Positions 1 to 7,583 are shown, counted from the first letter of the stretch. The stretch is 30,022 nucleotides of DNA from JACZSB01 sp965372015 (GCA_965372015.1 CBDVAP010000021.1:1-30022); one strand, 5' to 3'. The notes: generated from the letters alone by a model not told the origin. Program-made: numbers and translations.

Positions 1-1008
1 CACCAGGCCAGTCCCAGGGGCCAATTGTGCCGGCCAGTTGCAAGCCAGGCCCGGTGACTTCAGATCTTCCTCGAACCACCGAAACAGGGCCCCCACGGCA
101 TTGACCGTGCCTTCCAGCAGGTATTGGGCCTTATCCGCTGTGGTGAAAGCCGGGTTGGCCAGCAGACCTGGCGCCGGGACAGGGTGGTCACCGGTGGGCA
201 CTGCCACTGAGCCGGAGGTGCCGTAATTGACAGCCGCCGTTCCCGGTGAATCGGCCCCCAGGCCGGTCATGGCAGCCTGCTGGTCCCCCATACACACCAG
301 CAAGGGCCAGCGCCGGCCGCGCCAGATGACCGAGCCGAAATCGTGTTGCGAGGGCACCAATTCCGGGAGGCAGCGGGATAACGACCCCTGTAGGCCGAAC
401 AACTCCAGTAGCTGTGGGTCCCAGCGGCGACGGGCTATATCGAATAACAGGGTGCGCCCGGCGATGGTTTCATCGATGAGCAGCCGGCCGGTAAGATGGT
501 GAATGATCAGCGACTGCAGGGGAATAAAGCGGGCCTTCCCCGCCGCGAAGGCAGTGCGCAATTGCGGCTGGTGGGCCAGCAGCCAGGCCAGCTTGGGGCC
601 GCCGTAGTAGGGCGCCGGTGGCAGACCCGTTTTTTCCGTGATGGCAGCGGTCTGGTCCCGGTAGCGCCCCATGACCTCCTCCGCCCGGGTGTCCTGCCAG
701 GTGAGCACCGAAGTCAGGGCGGCCTTTCGCCGGGGATCGTACGCTAAGAAGCTAGAGCGCTGCACCGCCAGTCCCATGGCCAGGGGCCGTAGTCCGTCGC
801 GCTCCAGGTCCCTCAGGATCCGCTCCAGCACCTGGTCCACTGCCCGCAACAGCGCCGGCGGGTCGATCTCGGCATGACCGGGTTGTGGGCGTATGGTCTT
901 GACGCCACGGGTGTGGTACGATACAATGCGGCCCCCGCGGTCGTACGCCACCGTCCGAATGGCCGAGGTGCCGGCGTCCAGGATTAATAGGGCTGGGGGT
1001 ATCGGCAT
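1..1008 (-). CDS. FGGY-family carbohydrate kinase (glycerol-kinase-like), C-terminus cut by window edge
   Basis: This frame is open from an ATG at 1008 to the window edge (336 residues seen), so about the last third of a normal ~500-residue FGGY kinase is missing. The N-terminal phosphate-binding motif is DAGTSAIR (residues 11-18). A substrate-loop motif WQDTR lies at 104-108, and VQRSS near 82 matches the QRE region of glycerol kinase. GDQQAAMTG at 241-249 carries the family's catalytic Asp, and EGTVNAVGALFRWF at 299-312 opens the second ATPase domain. FGGY enzymes phosphorylate sugars or polyols with ATP in the cytoplasm. The GDQQ and AGRTLLFDI stretches look closest to glycerol kinases, but the true substrate cannot be read from this. 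It starts 4 bases after the stop of the esterase gene, so the two are probably co-transcribed. Confidence 0.88.
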   Translation of the reverse strand, partial: MPIPPALLILDAGTSAIRTVAYDRGGRIVSYHTRGVKTIRPQPGHAEIDPPALLRAVDQVLERILRDLERDGLRPLAMGLAVQRSSFLAYDPRRKAALTSVLTWQDTRAEEVMGRYRDQTAAITEKTGLPPAPYYGGPKLAWLLAHQPQLRTAFAAGKARFIPLQSLIIHHLTGRLLIDETIAGRTLLFDIARRRWDPQLLELFGLQGSLSRCLPELVPSQHDFGSVIWRGRRWPLLVCMGDQQAAMTGLGADSPGTAAVNYGTSGSVAVPTGDHPVPAPGLLANPAFTTADKAQYLLEGTVNAVGALFRWFEEDLKSPGLACNWPAQLAPGTGLV

Positions 1009-1012
1009 GGGC

Positions 1013-2029
1013 CTAGCGGCCGGTGTCCGATCCTGACAGGGCAGTTGCCACTGCCTGCAGGCTGACCTTATACCGGTGATTGATCCCGAAATGGCCGCCG
1101 GTATGTTCCTCAAAGGTAAAGGGCACACCTATGTTTTCCAGCCTCTGTGCCAGGATGCGCGCCCCGTGATGCAGGGCGTATTCGTCCCGCTGGCCCACGT
1201 CCAGGTAGAGCAATTTCAGCCCCTTCAAGACCTGGGCGTGGCTGGCCACCAGCCGGACCGGGTCGAACTCCAGCCAGCGTGCCCAGACCTCGGGCTGCAG
1301 CTCCCCAGTCGGCAAAGTGAAGGGCAACTCGATGGCCGTGGCGTTCTCCGGGGCGTAAGCGGCGGCCATGGCGATGATGTTCAGGGTGGGAATCAGAGGG
1401 CCTTTGGCTGTAGCCTCGTCGAATTGGGCCAGGAAGGGTTCAATACCGCCGGCCTGGTTGAGGGCATCCACCGCCTTGGGAAAATCGCGCAGGTAGCAGT
1501 ACTCGAAGTACATATCACCGCTGTGGCAGGCCAGCGCCGCGAACAGGTCCGGGTGGCGCATAGCCAGGGTCAGGGCGCCGAAGCCACCGCTGGACTTACC
1601 GATCACCCCCCGGGCCGAGGCCTGGGGGATGGTGCGCAAGGCATCGTCAATGTAGGGTACTAATTCATTAATCAGATAGGTTTGGTAGGCCCCCGTAAGC
1701 GGCGAATCCAGGTACTGGCTACCCCCCAGTTTCGTGAAGCAGTCGGGCATCACCACGATCACGGGCGGGCATGTGCCGCTAACGACCAAGTCGTCGATCT
1801 GTTCGGGCAGGCTTTCATCCCAGATTGCGAAGTTGGGCATGTTCAGGCCAGTGCCGGTGAACCCCGCCAGGGCATAGATCACCGGGTAATGCTCACCCGA
1901 TTCATCGTAGCCCGGCGGCAGGTAGACCGGGAAACGGCGGATGTGGGGGTCACCCAGAGGATTGCCATTGAGGACGGTGCTGTCGTGTGTCAGAAACTCA
2001 ATGGAACCGGATAGAGGGCGGTTGTACAT
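1013..2029 (-). CDS. Alpha/beta-hydrolase of the putative esterase (esterase D / enterochelin esterase-like) family
   Basis: A 338-residue alpha/beta hydrolase of the Esterase D type. It shows the strand-and-oxyanion segment YPVIYALAGFTGTG (48-61) and the nucleophile elbow GKSSGGFG (144-151; catalytic Ser is probably 146). A candidate acid lies in DVGQRDEY (277-284) and the likely catalytic His in GGHFGINHRY (His313). No signal peptide is visible, so it is probably cytoplasmic. Family members hydrolyse carboxyl esters such as S-formylglutathione, acyl sugars or siderophore esters; the substrate here is not identifiable. A GAGG box 5 bases before the ATG supports the start. It lies directly upstream of the FGGY kinase, which suggests a two-gene unit that frees and then phosphorylates a polyol or sugar (inference). 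Confidence 0.85.
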   Translation of the reverse strand: MYNRPLSGSIEFLTHDSTVLNGNPLGDPHIRRFPVYLPPGYDESGEHYPVIYALAGFTGTGLNMPNFAIWDESLPEQIDDLVVSGTCPPVIVVMPDCFTKLGGSQYLDSPLTGAYQTYLINELVPYIDDALRTIPQASARGVIGKSSGGFGALTLAMRHPDLFAALACHSGDMYFEYCYLRDFPKAVDALNQAGGIEPFLAQFDEATAKGPLIPTLNIIAMAAAYAPENATAIELPFTLPTGELQPEVWARWLEFDPVRLVASHAQVLKGLKLLYLDVGQRDEYALHHGARILAQRLENIGVPFTFEEHTGGHFGINHRYKVSLQAVATALSGSDTGR

Positions 2030-2098
2030 GGGGGCCTCGTTGTTGGGGTGGGAATTTAATGTACCCCTCTGGGCAGGGGAGAGTGGCAGAGGATGAAT

Positions 2099-2311
2099 TC
2101 AGACTGGCACTTCAGTGTAGGTGGCGTAACTGTGCGGCTGAGGAATCACATCTCCTTCTTCTCGTAGACCGTCAAGGTGAAATTCGATGGCCTCACTCAT
2201 ATTCTTCTCGACTTCCTCGCGGGTCCTTCCTGTTGCAACACAGCCGGGCAAATCCGGTGAGTAGGCCGAATGGCCGGTGGTGGTCTTTTCAACTACGATC
2301 AGATAGTTCAT
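2099..2311 (-). CDS. hicB: HicB-family antitoxin (short form)
   Basis: A 70-residue HicB domain. It opens with the strand MNYLIVVEKTTTG, then YSPDLPGCVATGRTREE (18-34), the hallmark 'PDLPGC.A.G.T.EE' segment, then a helix (KNMSEAIEFHLDGLREEG). HicB antitoxins bind and block the HicA mRNA interferase. This is the short form that ends after the partial RNase-H-like fold, with no ribbon-helix-helix or HTH extension, so any DNA binding for autoregulation would need the complex or another factor. Its start overlaps the hicA stop by 4 bases (ATGA), so the two genes are translationally coupled. Confidence 0.92.
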   Translation of the reverse strand: MNYLIVVEKTTTGHSAYSPDLPGCVATGRTREEVEKNMSEAIEFHLDGLREEGDVIPQPHSYATYTEVPV

Positions 2312-2499
2312 TTGTTTTTTAGTCCTGCTTGTTCGAGAATGCTGTTCAATGTGCCCGGTGCCAGAAAATCTTTCGGTTTGCCTGGTATTGTGACCAGGCC
2401 CTTTTTTTCAGGATGCTTATATTGCCTATGACTCCCACGAGTTCTTACTAAATACCAGCCGTCGTTCTCGATTAACCGGATGGCTTTCCTGACTTCCAC
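2308..2499 (-). CDS. hicA: HicA-family mRNA interferase toxin
   Basis: A 63-residue HicA toxin with a dsRBD-like fold. It begins EVRKAIRLIENDGW, followed by the signature RTRGSHRQYKHP (19-30), whose His (residue 23) is the family's catalytic residue, and ends GTLNSILEQAGL. HicA cleaves mRNAs and is held inactive by HicB, encoded next with a 4-base overlap. The start is GTG at 2499-2497; no strong ribosome-binding site precedes it, so translation may be kept low. The 118 bases upstream to the ferritin gene hold no other gene and should contain the promoter. Confidence 0.93.
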   Translation of the reverse strand: MEVRKAIRLIENDGWYLVRTRGSHRQYKHPEKKGLVTIPGKPKDFLAPGTLNSILEQAGLKNK

Positions 2500-2617
2500 C
2501 TATAAAGGTAAGCTGGTTTCTGGTAATAATCAACGGCTGGTGGACCTTGCCGAGCATTCTCCCGCGCGGTAGACCCGCACGCGGACTGCGACTGTATCGC
2601 TCACCAGTCGGAGCCCG

Positions 2618-2896
2618 TCAGCGATGGGCAATGGACTTGTCGGTGAACAGGTAGTCGCGCAGCTCGTGGTCCCAGCCGGGCATGTTGCGGCGGATCCATT
2701 CCAGCAGCATGGCAGCGTGTTCCATTTCCTCGTCGCGGTTGTGGGCCAGGATGGCCTTGAGGTCTTCATCCTTGGTTGTAGCGACCCGCTGGTTGTACCA
2801 GTCCACGGCCTCGATTTCCTCCACCAGGCTTTTCATGGCCCGATGCTGAGCGCGGATGTCTTCAGGCAATTGTTCGTAGGGTTCCTGGTAGGACAT
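2618..2896 (-). CDS. EncFtn-type encapsulated ferritin-like protein, without the usual cargo-loading tail
   Basis: A 92-residue ferritin-like protein closely matching the EncFtn family. The core segments are EEIEAVDWYNQR (26-37) and AHNRDEEMEHAAMLLEWIRR (51-70). By alignment to Rhodospirillum rubrum EncFtn, the ferroxidase ligands E32, E62 and H65 correspond to E27, E57 and H60, all kept. EncFtn forms a decameric ring that oxidises Fe(II) and feeds iron to an encapsulin nanocompartment. The start was set at the internal ATG (2896) because AGGAG lies 11 bases upstream and relatives begin there; an ATG at 2938 would add 14 residues. The protein ends LFTDKSIAHR, exactly where relatives carry a linker plus an encapsulin-targeting peptide. 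No encapsulin gene follows; hicA does. Confidence 0.9.
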   Translation of the reverse strand: MSYQEPYEQLPEDIRAQHRAMKSLVEEIEAVDWYNQRVATTKDEDLKAILAHNRDEEMEHAAMLLEWIRRNMPGWDHELRDYLFTDKSIAHR

Positions 2897-2978
2897 GATC
2901 GTGATTACTCCTGTTTCAGGTTGGTTGAATGCTATCAATTTAAGGATAGGATGAGGAACAGGTTCAAATTCGGCCCGA

Positions 2979-4061
2979 TTAAGCTCCGACCCAAACCCCC
3001 GGAATCAGGGTTTCGCACTGGGGGCAAGCGCTCCCGCCCGCCAGGCGATCATCCAGGATATAGTAGCCTACCCGCCGGATCAGGGGGACATTGCAGCCGG
3101 GGCAATATGTGTTCGCCATATCCGGGGCCAAGTCCGGCAGGTTACCGCCGTAGATGAATTTCAGGCCGGCCTTGAGACCAATCTTCCGGGCCTTAAGGAG
3201 GGTCCCCACGGGAGTTGCCGATGCGTCGGTCATCTTATAATCCGGGTGAAAAGCAGTTACGTGCCAGGGGATGTCCGGCGAAACATCAGCGATAAAGGCT
3301 GCCAGCTCACGCAGCTCGTCATCGCTGTCGTTCAGCCCGGGCACCACCAAAGTGACGATCTCCAGCCAGTAGCCCAGCTGCCGGACCATTTTAATACTGT
3401 CCAACACCGGCTGTAGCACACCACCCAGGGTACGGTAGGTGCGATCCCCCATCGATTTGAGGTCCACCTTGATCGCGTCGGTAACCGGCCGCAGGTACTC
3501 CAGCACTTCCGCCGTAGCGTAGCCGTTGGATACCAGGGCCGTTTTTAAGCCCAACTCCCGTGCTGCCTTAAACACCGCCGCCGCCCACTCAGCCGAGATC
3601 AGCGGCTCGTTATAGGAGCTCACCAACGCCCGGGCGTGGTTGTCAAGGGCCAGCTGGGCCACTTGCTCAGGCGTCACCTCCTCGGGCAGCGTCCCGGCCG
3701 CCTGGTCCCGCAGCGCCTGGGAAGTGAGCCAGTTCTGGCAATAGGGGCAGTGCAGCGAACAGCCCAGCATGCCGAAAGTGAGGGCCATGGCTCCCGGAAG
3801 GAAATGGTAGAACGGCTTTTTCTCGATGGGATCGTTGTGCAGGCCGGCCACGTAGCCGTAGGGTACCAGCAGCTCACCATCGCGGTTGAACCGCACCCGG
3901 CAGATGCCCCGCCTCCCCGGCTTCAATAGGCAACGGTGAGCGCAGGCCAGGCAACGCAGGGCACCGTTCTTTTCCTTCGCCACCAGCTCACCCGGCCGGG
4001 CGTACTTGTCCAGGGTGCGCTCCAGTGGCGAGGCGGGGATAGCCTCAGCCCTGGCCATCAT
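2979..4061 (-). CDS. amrS: AmmeMemoRadiSam system radical SAM enzyme
   Basis: A 360-residue radical SAM protein. The 4Fe-4S/SAM motif is GCSLHCPYCQNW, with Cys101, Cys105 and Cys108 (CxxxCxxC). An N-terminal Cys cluster (C37, C40, C44, C54 in RCLACAHRC...GIC) is typical of AmrS. The SAM-binding middle includes SSYNEPLISAEW and a sub-motif DAIKVDLKS. The C-terminus adds two CxxC pairs (CPGC and CPQC), a probable zinc ribbon. AmrS is normally found with AMMECR1 (AmrA) and Memo (AmrB) proteins; its reaction is unsettled. Neither partner is visible in this window. Start: two adjacent ATGs (4061 and 4058) and no strong ribosome-binding site, so either is possible. The EncFtn gene follows 82 bases downstream. 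Confidence 0.9.
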   Translation of the reverse strand: MMARAEAIPASPLERTLDKYARPGELVAKEKNGALRCLACAHRCLLKPGRRGICRVRFNRDGELLVPYGYVAGLHNDPIEKKPFYHFLPGAMALTFGMLGCSLHCPYCQNWLTSQALRDQAAGTLPEEVTPEQVAQLALDNHARALVSSYNEPLISAEWAAAVFKAARELGLKTALVSNGYATAEVLEYLRPVTDAIKVDLKSMGDRTYRTLGGVLQPVLDSIKMVRQLGYWLEIVTLVVPGLNDSDDELRELAAFIADVSPDIPWHVTAFHPDYKMTDASATPVGTLLKARKIGLKAGLKFIYGGNLPDLAPDMANTYCPGCNVPLIRRVGYYILDDRLAGGSACPQCETLIPGVWVGA

Positions 4062-4168
4062 CTCGTGGTACTGGCATGCGGCTGTGATCGTTCATCATCA
4101 GGCTTTCGTGCCTTGGACTTTCGCCAGTTAAACCTGTGTTCGCATTCCAAAGCTGAATCTACAACTTA

Positions 4169-4238
4169 GCGGGAGCGGATTTCAGCGATTATTGTCCAGA
4201 GGATGAATTAAAATAAAAAAGATAATCGCTGAGCCCGC
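4169..4238. repeat. Imperfect inverted repeat in the amrS / membrane-protein divergent gap
   Basis: The 322-base gap 4062-4383 has no gene. Its clearest structure is an inverted repeat: CAGCGATTAT (4183-4192) pairs perfectly with ATAATCGCTG (4222-4231), and an outer GCGGG (4169-4173) pairs with CCCGC (4234-4238) across a bulge. The 29-base loop is A-rich. It lacks a T-run on the plus strand, so it is not a classic plus-strand terminator. It lies between divergent genes and could be an operator, a cruciform or a miniature repeat; I cannot decide. Confidence 0.5.
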
Positions 4239-4383
4239 CTATAAACAGCCAGGACAGGCCTATCAATAAGGAGAGAGCAGGGACCAGCCGCTCTTAGCTG
4301 GTGCTATTGCAGCCGGCTGCCTAAATTGCAACCGTTAAGATTGAACGCCCGTCCGATCGAAACCCTCGGATAGGAAATACGCT

Positions 4384-4776
4384 ATGATTTCCAACAGTAC
4401 GACCGCCGTCCCTCTATCCCTGCGCCGTTGGTTCGTGGTACACTTCGCCCTTGATGTGGCTATCGCAGTGCCGCTGCTGCTGGCGCCGGAGTGGCTGCTG
4501 CCCCGATTGGGCTGGCTCTTTGTTGACCCGGTAACCAGCCGGCTGGTGGGAGCGGCCTTGATGGGCATTGGCCTGGAGTCGCTGCTGGGGCGGAACGCCG
4601 GGGTCGAAGCCTTCCGGGCCATGTTGAACCTGAAAATCATTTGGTCGGCCAGCGCAATTTTGGGCCTGGGGTTAGGTCTATGGAAGGGCGGCCCCCCGGT
4701 GGCCGGGCTGTTCATGGTGGTGTTTGCGGTCTTCCTGGGTATTTGGGTTTACTATCGGTTGCAGCTCAAGGAATGA
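4384..4776 (+). CDS. Small integral membrane protein, function unknown
   Basis: A 130-residue protein with about four hydrophobic spans: FALDVAIAVPLLLAPEWLL (21-39), a Gly-rich segment around RLVGAALMGIGLESLL (54-69), IIWSASAILGLGLGLW (85-100) and VAGLFMVVFAVFLGIWVYY (106-124). The pattern suggests a four-helix inner-membrane protein. I recognise no family. AGGA sits 10 bases before the ATG. The next gene starts 64 bases later, so co-transcription with the GAF/NRDE/coaBC run is possible but not certain. Confidence 0.65.
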   Translation: MISNSTTAVPLSLRRWFVVHFALDVAIAVPLLLAPEWLLPRLGWLFVDPVTSRLVGAALMGIGLESLLGRNAGVEAFRAMLNLKIIWSASAILGLGLGLWKGGPPVAGLFMVVFAVFLGIWVYYRLQLKE

Positions 4777-4840
4777 TTCTCACCGGCCTTTCTAAGTACC
4801 CTTTTTTCTCCTAAATTCCCCGCACTTTTCGGGAACCCCC

Positions 4841-5302
4841 ATGCCCCTGACCAACGACATCCTCGCCGCGCCCAGCTTTGACGACGCCATCAGGATTGCC
4901 TTAACCAGGGTGAAGGCCCACCGGCCGGAGTACGATTGGGTGGGAGTTTACCTGCTCGGCGGCCAGGCACTGACCCTGCAGACCGAGCACTACCAGGGGC
5001 TGCCCACCAGCGAAACACGCATCACCTTGGACCAGGGCATTTGCGGGGCGGCGGCCTCTAAGCGGGAGACGATAATCGTGGCTGACGTGCGCCATGACGA
5101 GCGCTACATCGCCTGTAGCCTGACGGTGCGCTCGGAGATCGTGGCGCCGATTGTGGCGGGTGACGCACTGGTGGGCGTGCTCGACCTGGACAGCGATACG
5201 TTCGCAGCTTTTGGTGAGGACGACCGGCTATACCTGGAGTCGGTAGCCAGGGCGCTGGGAGCAGCTTGGCAGAAACATAGTTCACCGGGGGCCGGGGTTT
5301 AG
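4841..5302 (+). CDS. GAF-domain protein resembling free methionine-(R)-sulfoxide reductase (fRMsr)
   Basis: A 153-residue single GAF domain. The order of motifs follows fRMsr: DWVGVYLL (32-39), DQGICGAAA (64-72), VADVRHDERYIACS (80-93), RSEIVAPIV (97-105) and GVLDLDS near 113-119. The fRMsr family reduces free Met-R-sulfoxide using a catalytic Cys in the 'HIAC' segment and resolving cysteines upstream. Here Cys92 (IAC) and Cys68 (GICG) are present. The first Cys of the usual trio is replaced by a TSETR stretch, so a thioredoxin-recycled two-Cys variant or a non-enzymatic sensor is possible. It abuts the NRDE gene with no gap (TAG directly followed by ATG). Confidence 0.8.
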   Translation: MPLTNDILAAPSFDDAIRIALTRVKAHRPEYDWVGVYLLGGQALTLQTEHYQGLPTSETRITLDQGICGAAASKRETIIVADVRHDERYIACSLTVRSEIVAPIVAGDALVGVLDLDSDTFAAFGEDDRLYLESVARALGAAWQKHSSPGAGV

Positions 5303-5992
5303 ATGTGCACCCTGTTGTTCCGGTACCGGCCCGGGGACGAATATCCCCTGGCGTTGCTGGCTAACCGGGATGAGGCTTATGGCCGCCCAACCGCCGGCTG
5401 GGCCTGGCGCGGCGTGAATAGGAAGTTTTTTGCGCCTCAGGATCAGGAAGCCGGCGGCAGTTGGATCGGTCTGGGCCGTAGTGGTCTGGTGGTGGCGTTG
5501 ACCAATATCCTGCCCTCTGCCAGGGGCGGCGAGTTTCGCTCCCGGGGGGCACTGGTAACAGACATGCTAGGTTTGAACGAGGCGGCGGAGGCTGCCGCAG
5601 CTGCGGAGCGGGAGGTATCGGCTGCGCGGTACAACTATTTCAACCTGTTGCTGGCCGACCGGGAAAGCGCCGGGATGCTGGTATGGCACCGGGGCAGGTT
5701 GAAGCGCTTCACTATCGAGCCGGGAACCTACGAGGTGCGTAACCGGCCCTTTGCGGGGAAAACTGCCAAACCGCCGGTGGAGGACGAAAACACAGCCTGG
5801 CTGGAACGGATGGCCCCCCGATTGAAGCGCCATCCCCGGGTGTGTAAGCACGGCCCCGGTTATGGCACGCGCTGCAGCCATAAGCTGCTGCTCTCCCGCG
5901 CCGGGACTGAGCTTGCGCGTATTTGGCACCTGGACGGGCACCCCTGCAGTGGTAAATTCAACCTGGTATTACCTGAAGGAACGGAAGCATGA
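5303..5992 (+). CDS. NRDE (TANGO2-like) family protein
   Basis: A 229-residue NRDE-family protein. It opens MCTLLFRY, followed by the name-giving ALLANRDE motif (residues 18-25), then GGSWIGLGRSGLVVALTN (51-68), all hallmarks of the NRDE/TANGO2 family, an Ntn-hydrolase-like fold beginning at Cys2. The biochemical role of bacterial members is not established; TANGO2 relatives have been linked to heme and lipid handling. It starts immediately after the stop of the GAF gene and overlaps coaBC by 4 bases (ATGA), so all three should be translationally coupled. The C-terminal part (after ~170) is rich in Arg/His/Cys (RHPRVCKHGPGYGTRC) and diverges from what I know of the family. Confidence 0.87.
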   Translation: MCTLLFRYRPGDEYPLALLANRDEAYGRPTAGWAWRGVNRKFFAPQDQEAGGSWIGLGRSGLVVALTNILPSARGGEFRSRGALVTDMLGLNEAAEAAAAAEREVSAARYNYFNLLLADRESAGMLVWHRGRLKRFTIEPGTYEVRNRPFAGKTAKPPVEDENTAWLERMAPRLKRHPRVCKHGPGYGTRCSHKLLLSRAGTELARIWHLDGHPCSGKFNLVLPEGTEA

Positions 5993-7185
5993 ATACCAGT
6001 CTGCAACAGCGCCGAATACTGGTGGCGGTATGTGGCTCCATCGCCGCCTACAAAGCCTGCGAGCTAGTGCGGCGGCTGCGCAAGGAGGGCGCGGACGTGA
6101 CCGTGGCCTTGACCGAGGCTGCCACCCGGTTTGTGGGACCGGCCACTTTTGCGGCCTTCACTACCCACCCGGTGCTTCTACATCAGTTTCCACAGGACCC
6201 GGCCGCCGGAGTGCCGCACGTGGACGTAGCTGAAGGTTTCGAGGCGGTGGTAGTGGCGCCCGCCACGGCGGACATCCTGGGTAAGGCCGCCCACGCAATC
6301 GCCGACAACCTGGTATCGACCCTACTGAATATAGTTGAGTGTCCGGTGCTTTTCGTACCGGCCATGAACTTTCGCATGTGGCGCAATCCGGCCACCCAAG
6401 CGGCAGTGGCCCGGTTGCGGGACTGGGGCCGAGTAGTGCTGGATCCTGACGAAGGGGAGCTAGCCACGCTGCACACCGGGGTGGGGCGCTTCCCGGAGAT
6501 CGAGCGCATTCTACAGGAGCTACGGGCTCTATTGGACATCCCGCAACTGTATGCCGGAAAACAGGTACTGGTCAGCGCGGGGCCGACCCGGGAGCCGATC
6601 GACCCGGTGCGCTATATCAGCAATCGCAGCAGCGGCCGGATGGGTTATGCGCTGGCGGCGGCCGCCCGGGACCTGGGGGCGGAGGTAACCCTGGTGAGCG
6701 GACCGGTGGCACTGGCGCCGGTGCCCGGCTGCAAGCAGGTGGATGTAGCCACGGCTGAGGAGCTGTTGTCGGCCCTGCAGGTAGCAGCACCCGCTAATGA
6801 CTACTTGTTCATGGCGGCGGCGGTGGCGGATTTCCGGCCGGCAAATCCTAATACTGAAAAGATCCGGCGGCGCGACAAGCCCGCATCGCTGGCACTGGAA
6901 CCAGTCCCGGATATCCTGAAGGCTCTGAGCAAGAATTTCAAAGGGGTAACGGTGGCTTTCAGCCTGCAACCCGATCACGATTTGGCGACCGCCCGCGAGA
7001 AGCTGCAGGATAAAAATGCAGACTATATCGTGGTGAATTCTTTCGGCGAACCGGGGGCCGCTTTCGAGGGTAACACGAACCATGTTTGGATTGTGAGCGC
7101 TAAAGGCGCCGAACACGAAATTCCGCTGGCCGCTAAAGATAAAGTAGCCCGGGAAATCCTGAAATTCGTCGCTACGCCCGATTGA
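5989..7185 (+). CDS. coaBC: Bifunctional phosphopantothenoylcysteine decarboxylase / phosphopantothenate-cysteine ligase
   Basis: A 398-residue CoaBC, normal length, making 4'-phosphopantetheine for coenzyme A in two cytoplasmic steps. The N-terminal FMN decarboxylase has GSIAAYKA (16-23), catalytic His77 in PHVDV and PAMNFRMW (124-131; Asn127). The substrate-clamp segment reads GELATLHTGVGRF (156-168): the Cys found in the E. coli ACG motif is Thr160 here, a substitution also seen as Ser in other lineages. The C-terminal CTP-dependent ligase (from ~190) has SAGPTREPIDPVRYISNRSS and AAAVADFRP...EKI (Lys291). The later VAFSLQPDHD replaces the usual GFALET-type motif, a further divergence. The ATG overlaps the NRDE stop. 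Confidence 0.95.
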   Translation: MNTSLQQRRILVAVCGSIAAYKACELVRRLRKEGADVTVALTEAATRFVGPATFAAFTTHPVLLHQFPQDPAAGVPHVDVAEGFEAVVVAPATADILGKAAHAIADNLVSTLLNIVECPVLFVPAMNFRMWRNPATQAAVARLRDWGRVVLDPDEGELATLHTGVGRFPEIERILQELRALLDIPQLYAGKQVLVSAGPTREPIDPVRYISNRSSGRMGYALAAAARDLGAEVTLVSGPVALAPVPGCKQVDVATAEELLSALQVAAPANDYLFMAAAVADFRPANPNTEKIRRRDKPASLALEPVPDILKALSKNFKGVTVAFSLQPDHDLATAREKLQDKNADYIVVNSFGEPGAAFEGNTNHVWIVSAKGAEHEIPLAAKDKVAREILKFVATPD

Positions 7186-7490
7186 ACCGGTCGCCCTGGG
7201 GACTGGATTGGCCTAACCACTCGGCCACCGGCAATAGCGGGAAAATAATTCCCCAACCGGGGACTGACGACCAGTTCGGTACAGGGCAAGATCAGCGTTT
7301 TCTCGTCGGTGAAACCTGTTTCGGTGGGCAGTGGCATGGTATCTGCGGGCAGTAGGGGAGAGCTATTGAACCGGGTGCGCGTGAGCAGCTGGGATACGAC
7401 ATGCAAGTGACCGGAAAAAGTAAATTTGAAGGCTCAAATGTGGGCTGAAAGTATTACTTCAAGGCGAATGCGGGAATATGCTGAAAAACC

Positions 7491-7559
7491 TTGACATTCC
7501 AGTGGTGTGCAACTACCTTTTTGCAATTAAATGAAACGGCATTAATTTCATTTGTAATT
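7491..7559 (+). promoter_or_regulatory. Putative promoter and operator-like palindrome of the motor gene cluster
   Basis: The 398-base gap 7186-7583 has no convincing gene. TTGACA at 7491-7496 is a perfect sigma-70 -35 box; 17 bases later TACCTT (7514-7519) is a weak -10 match. Just downstream lies a perfect 8-base inverted repeat, AAATGAAA (7529-7536) and TTTCATTT (7546-7553), flanked by AATT on both sides. It sits in the likely 5' leader, 30 bases before the lipoprotein ATG, and could be an operator or a leader hairpin. The weak -10 makes the promoter call tentative. The first half of the gap (7186-7440) shows nothing I can name. Confidence 0.4.
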
Positions 7560-7583
7560 ATTGAGGAAATTACGGGAATTGGT

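Noticed and set aside
1076..2014. Plus-strand open frames opposite the esterase gene (1076-1663, 1682-2014)
   Set aside because: They lie wholly inside a gene with clear hydrolase motifs on the minus strand and have no recognisable domains; high GC keeps the opposite frame open.
2530..2769. Possible frameshifted continuation of the EncFtn gene that would restore a targeting tail
   Set aside because: I read all three frames after the EncFtn stop. None contains a recognisable encapsulin-targeting peptide, so a simple frameshift does not restore the tail.
7023..7406. Minus-strand 127-residue frame over the coaBC end and following gap
   Set aside because: More than a third overlaps coaBC, no homology or ribosome-binding site visible.
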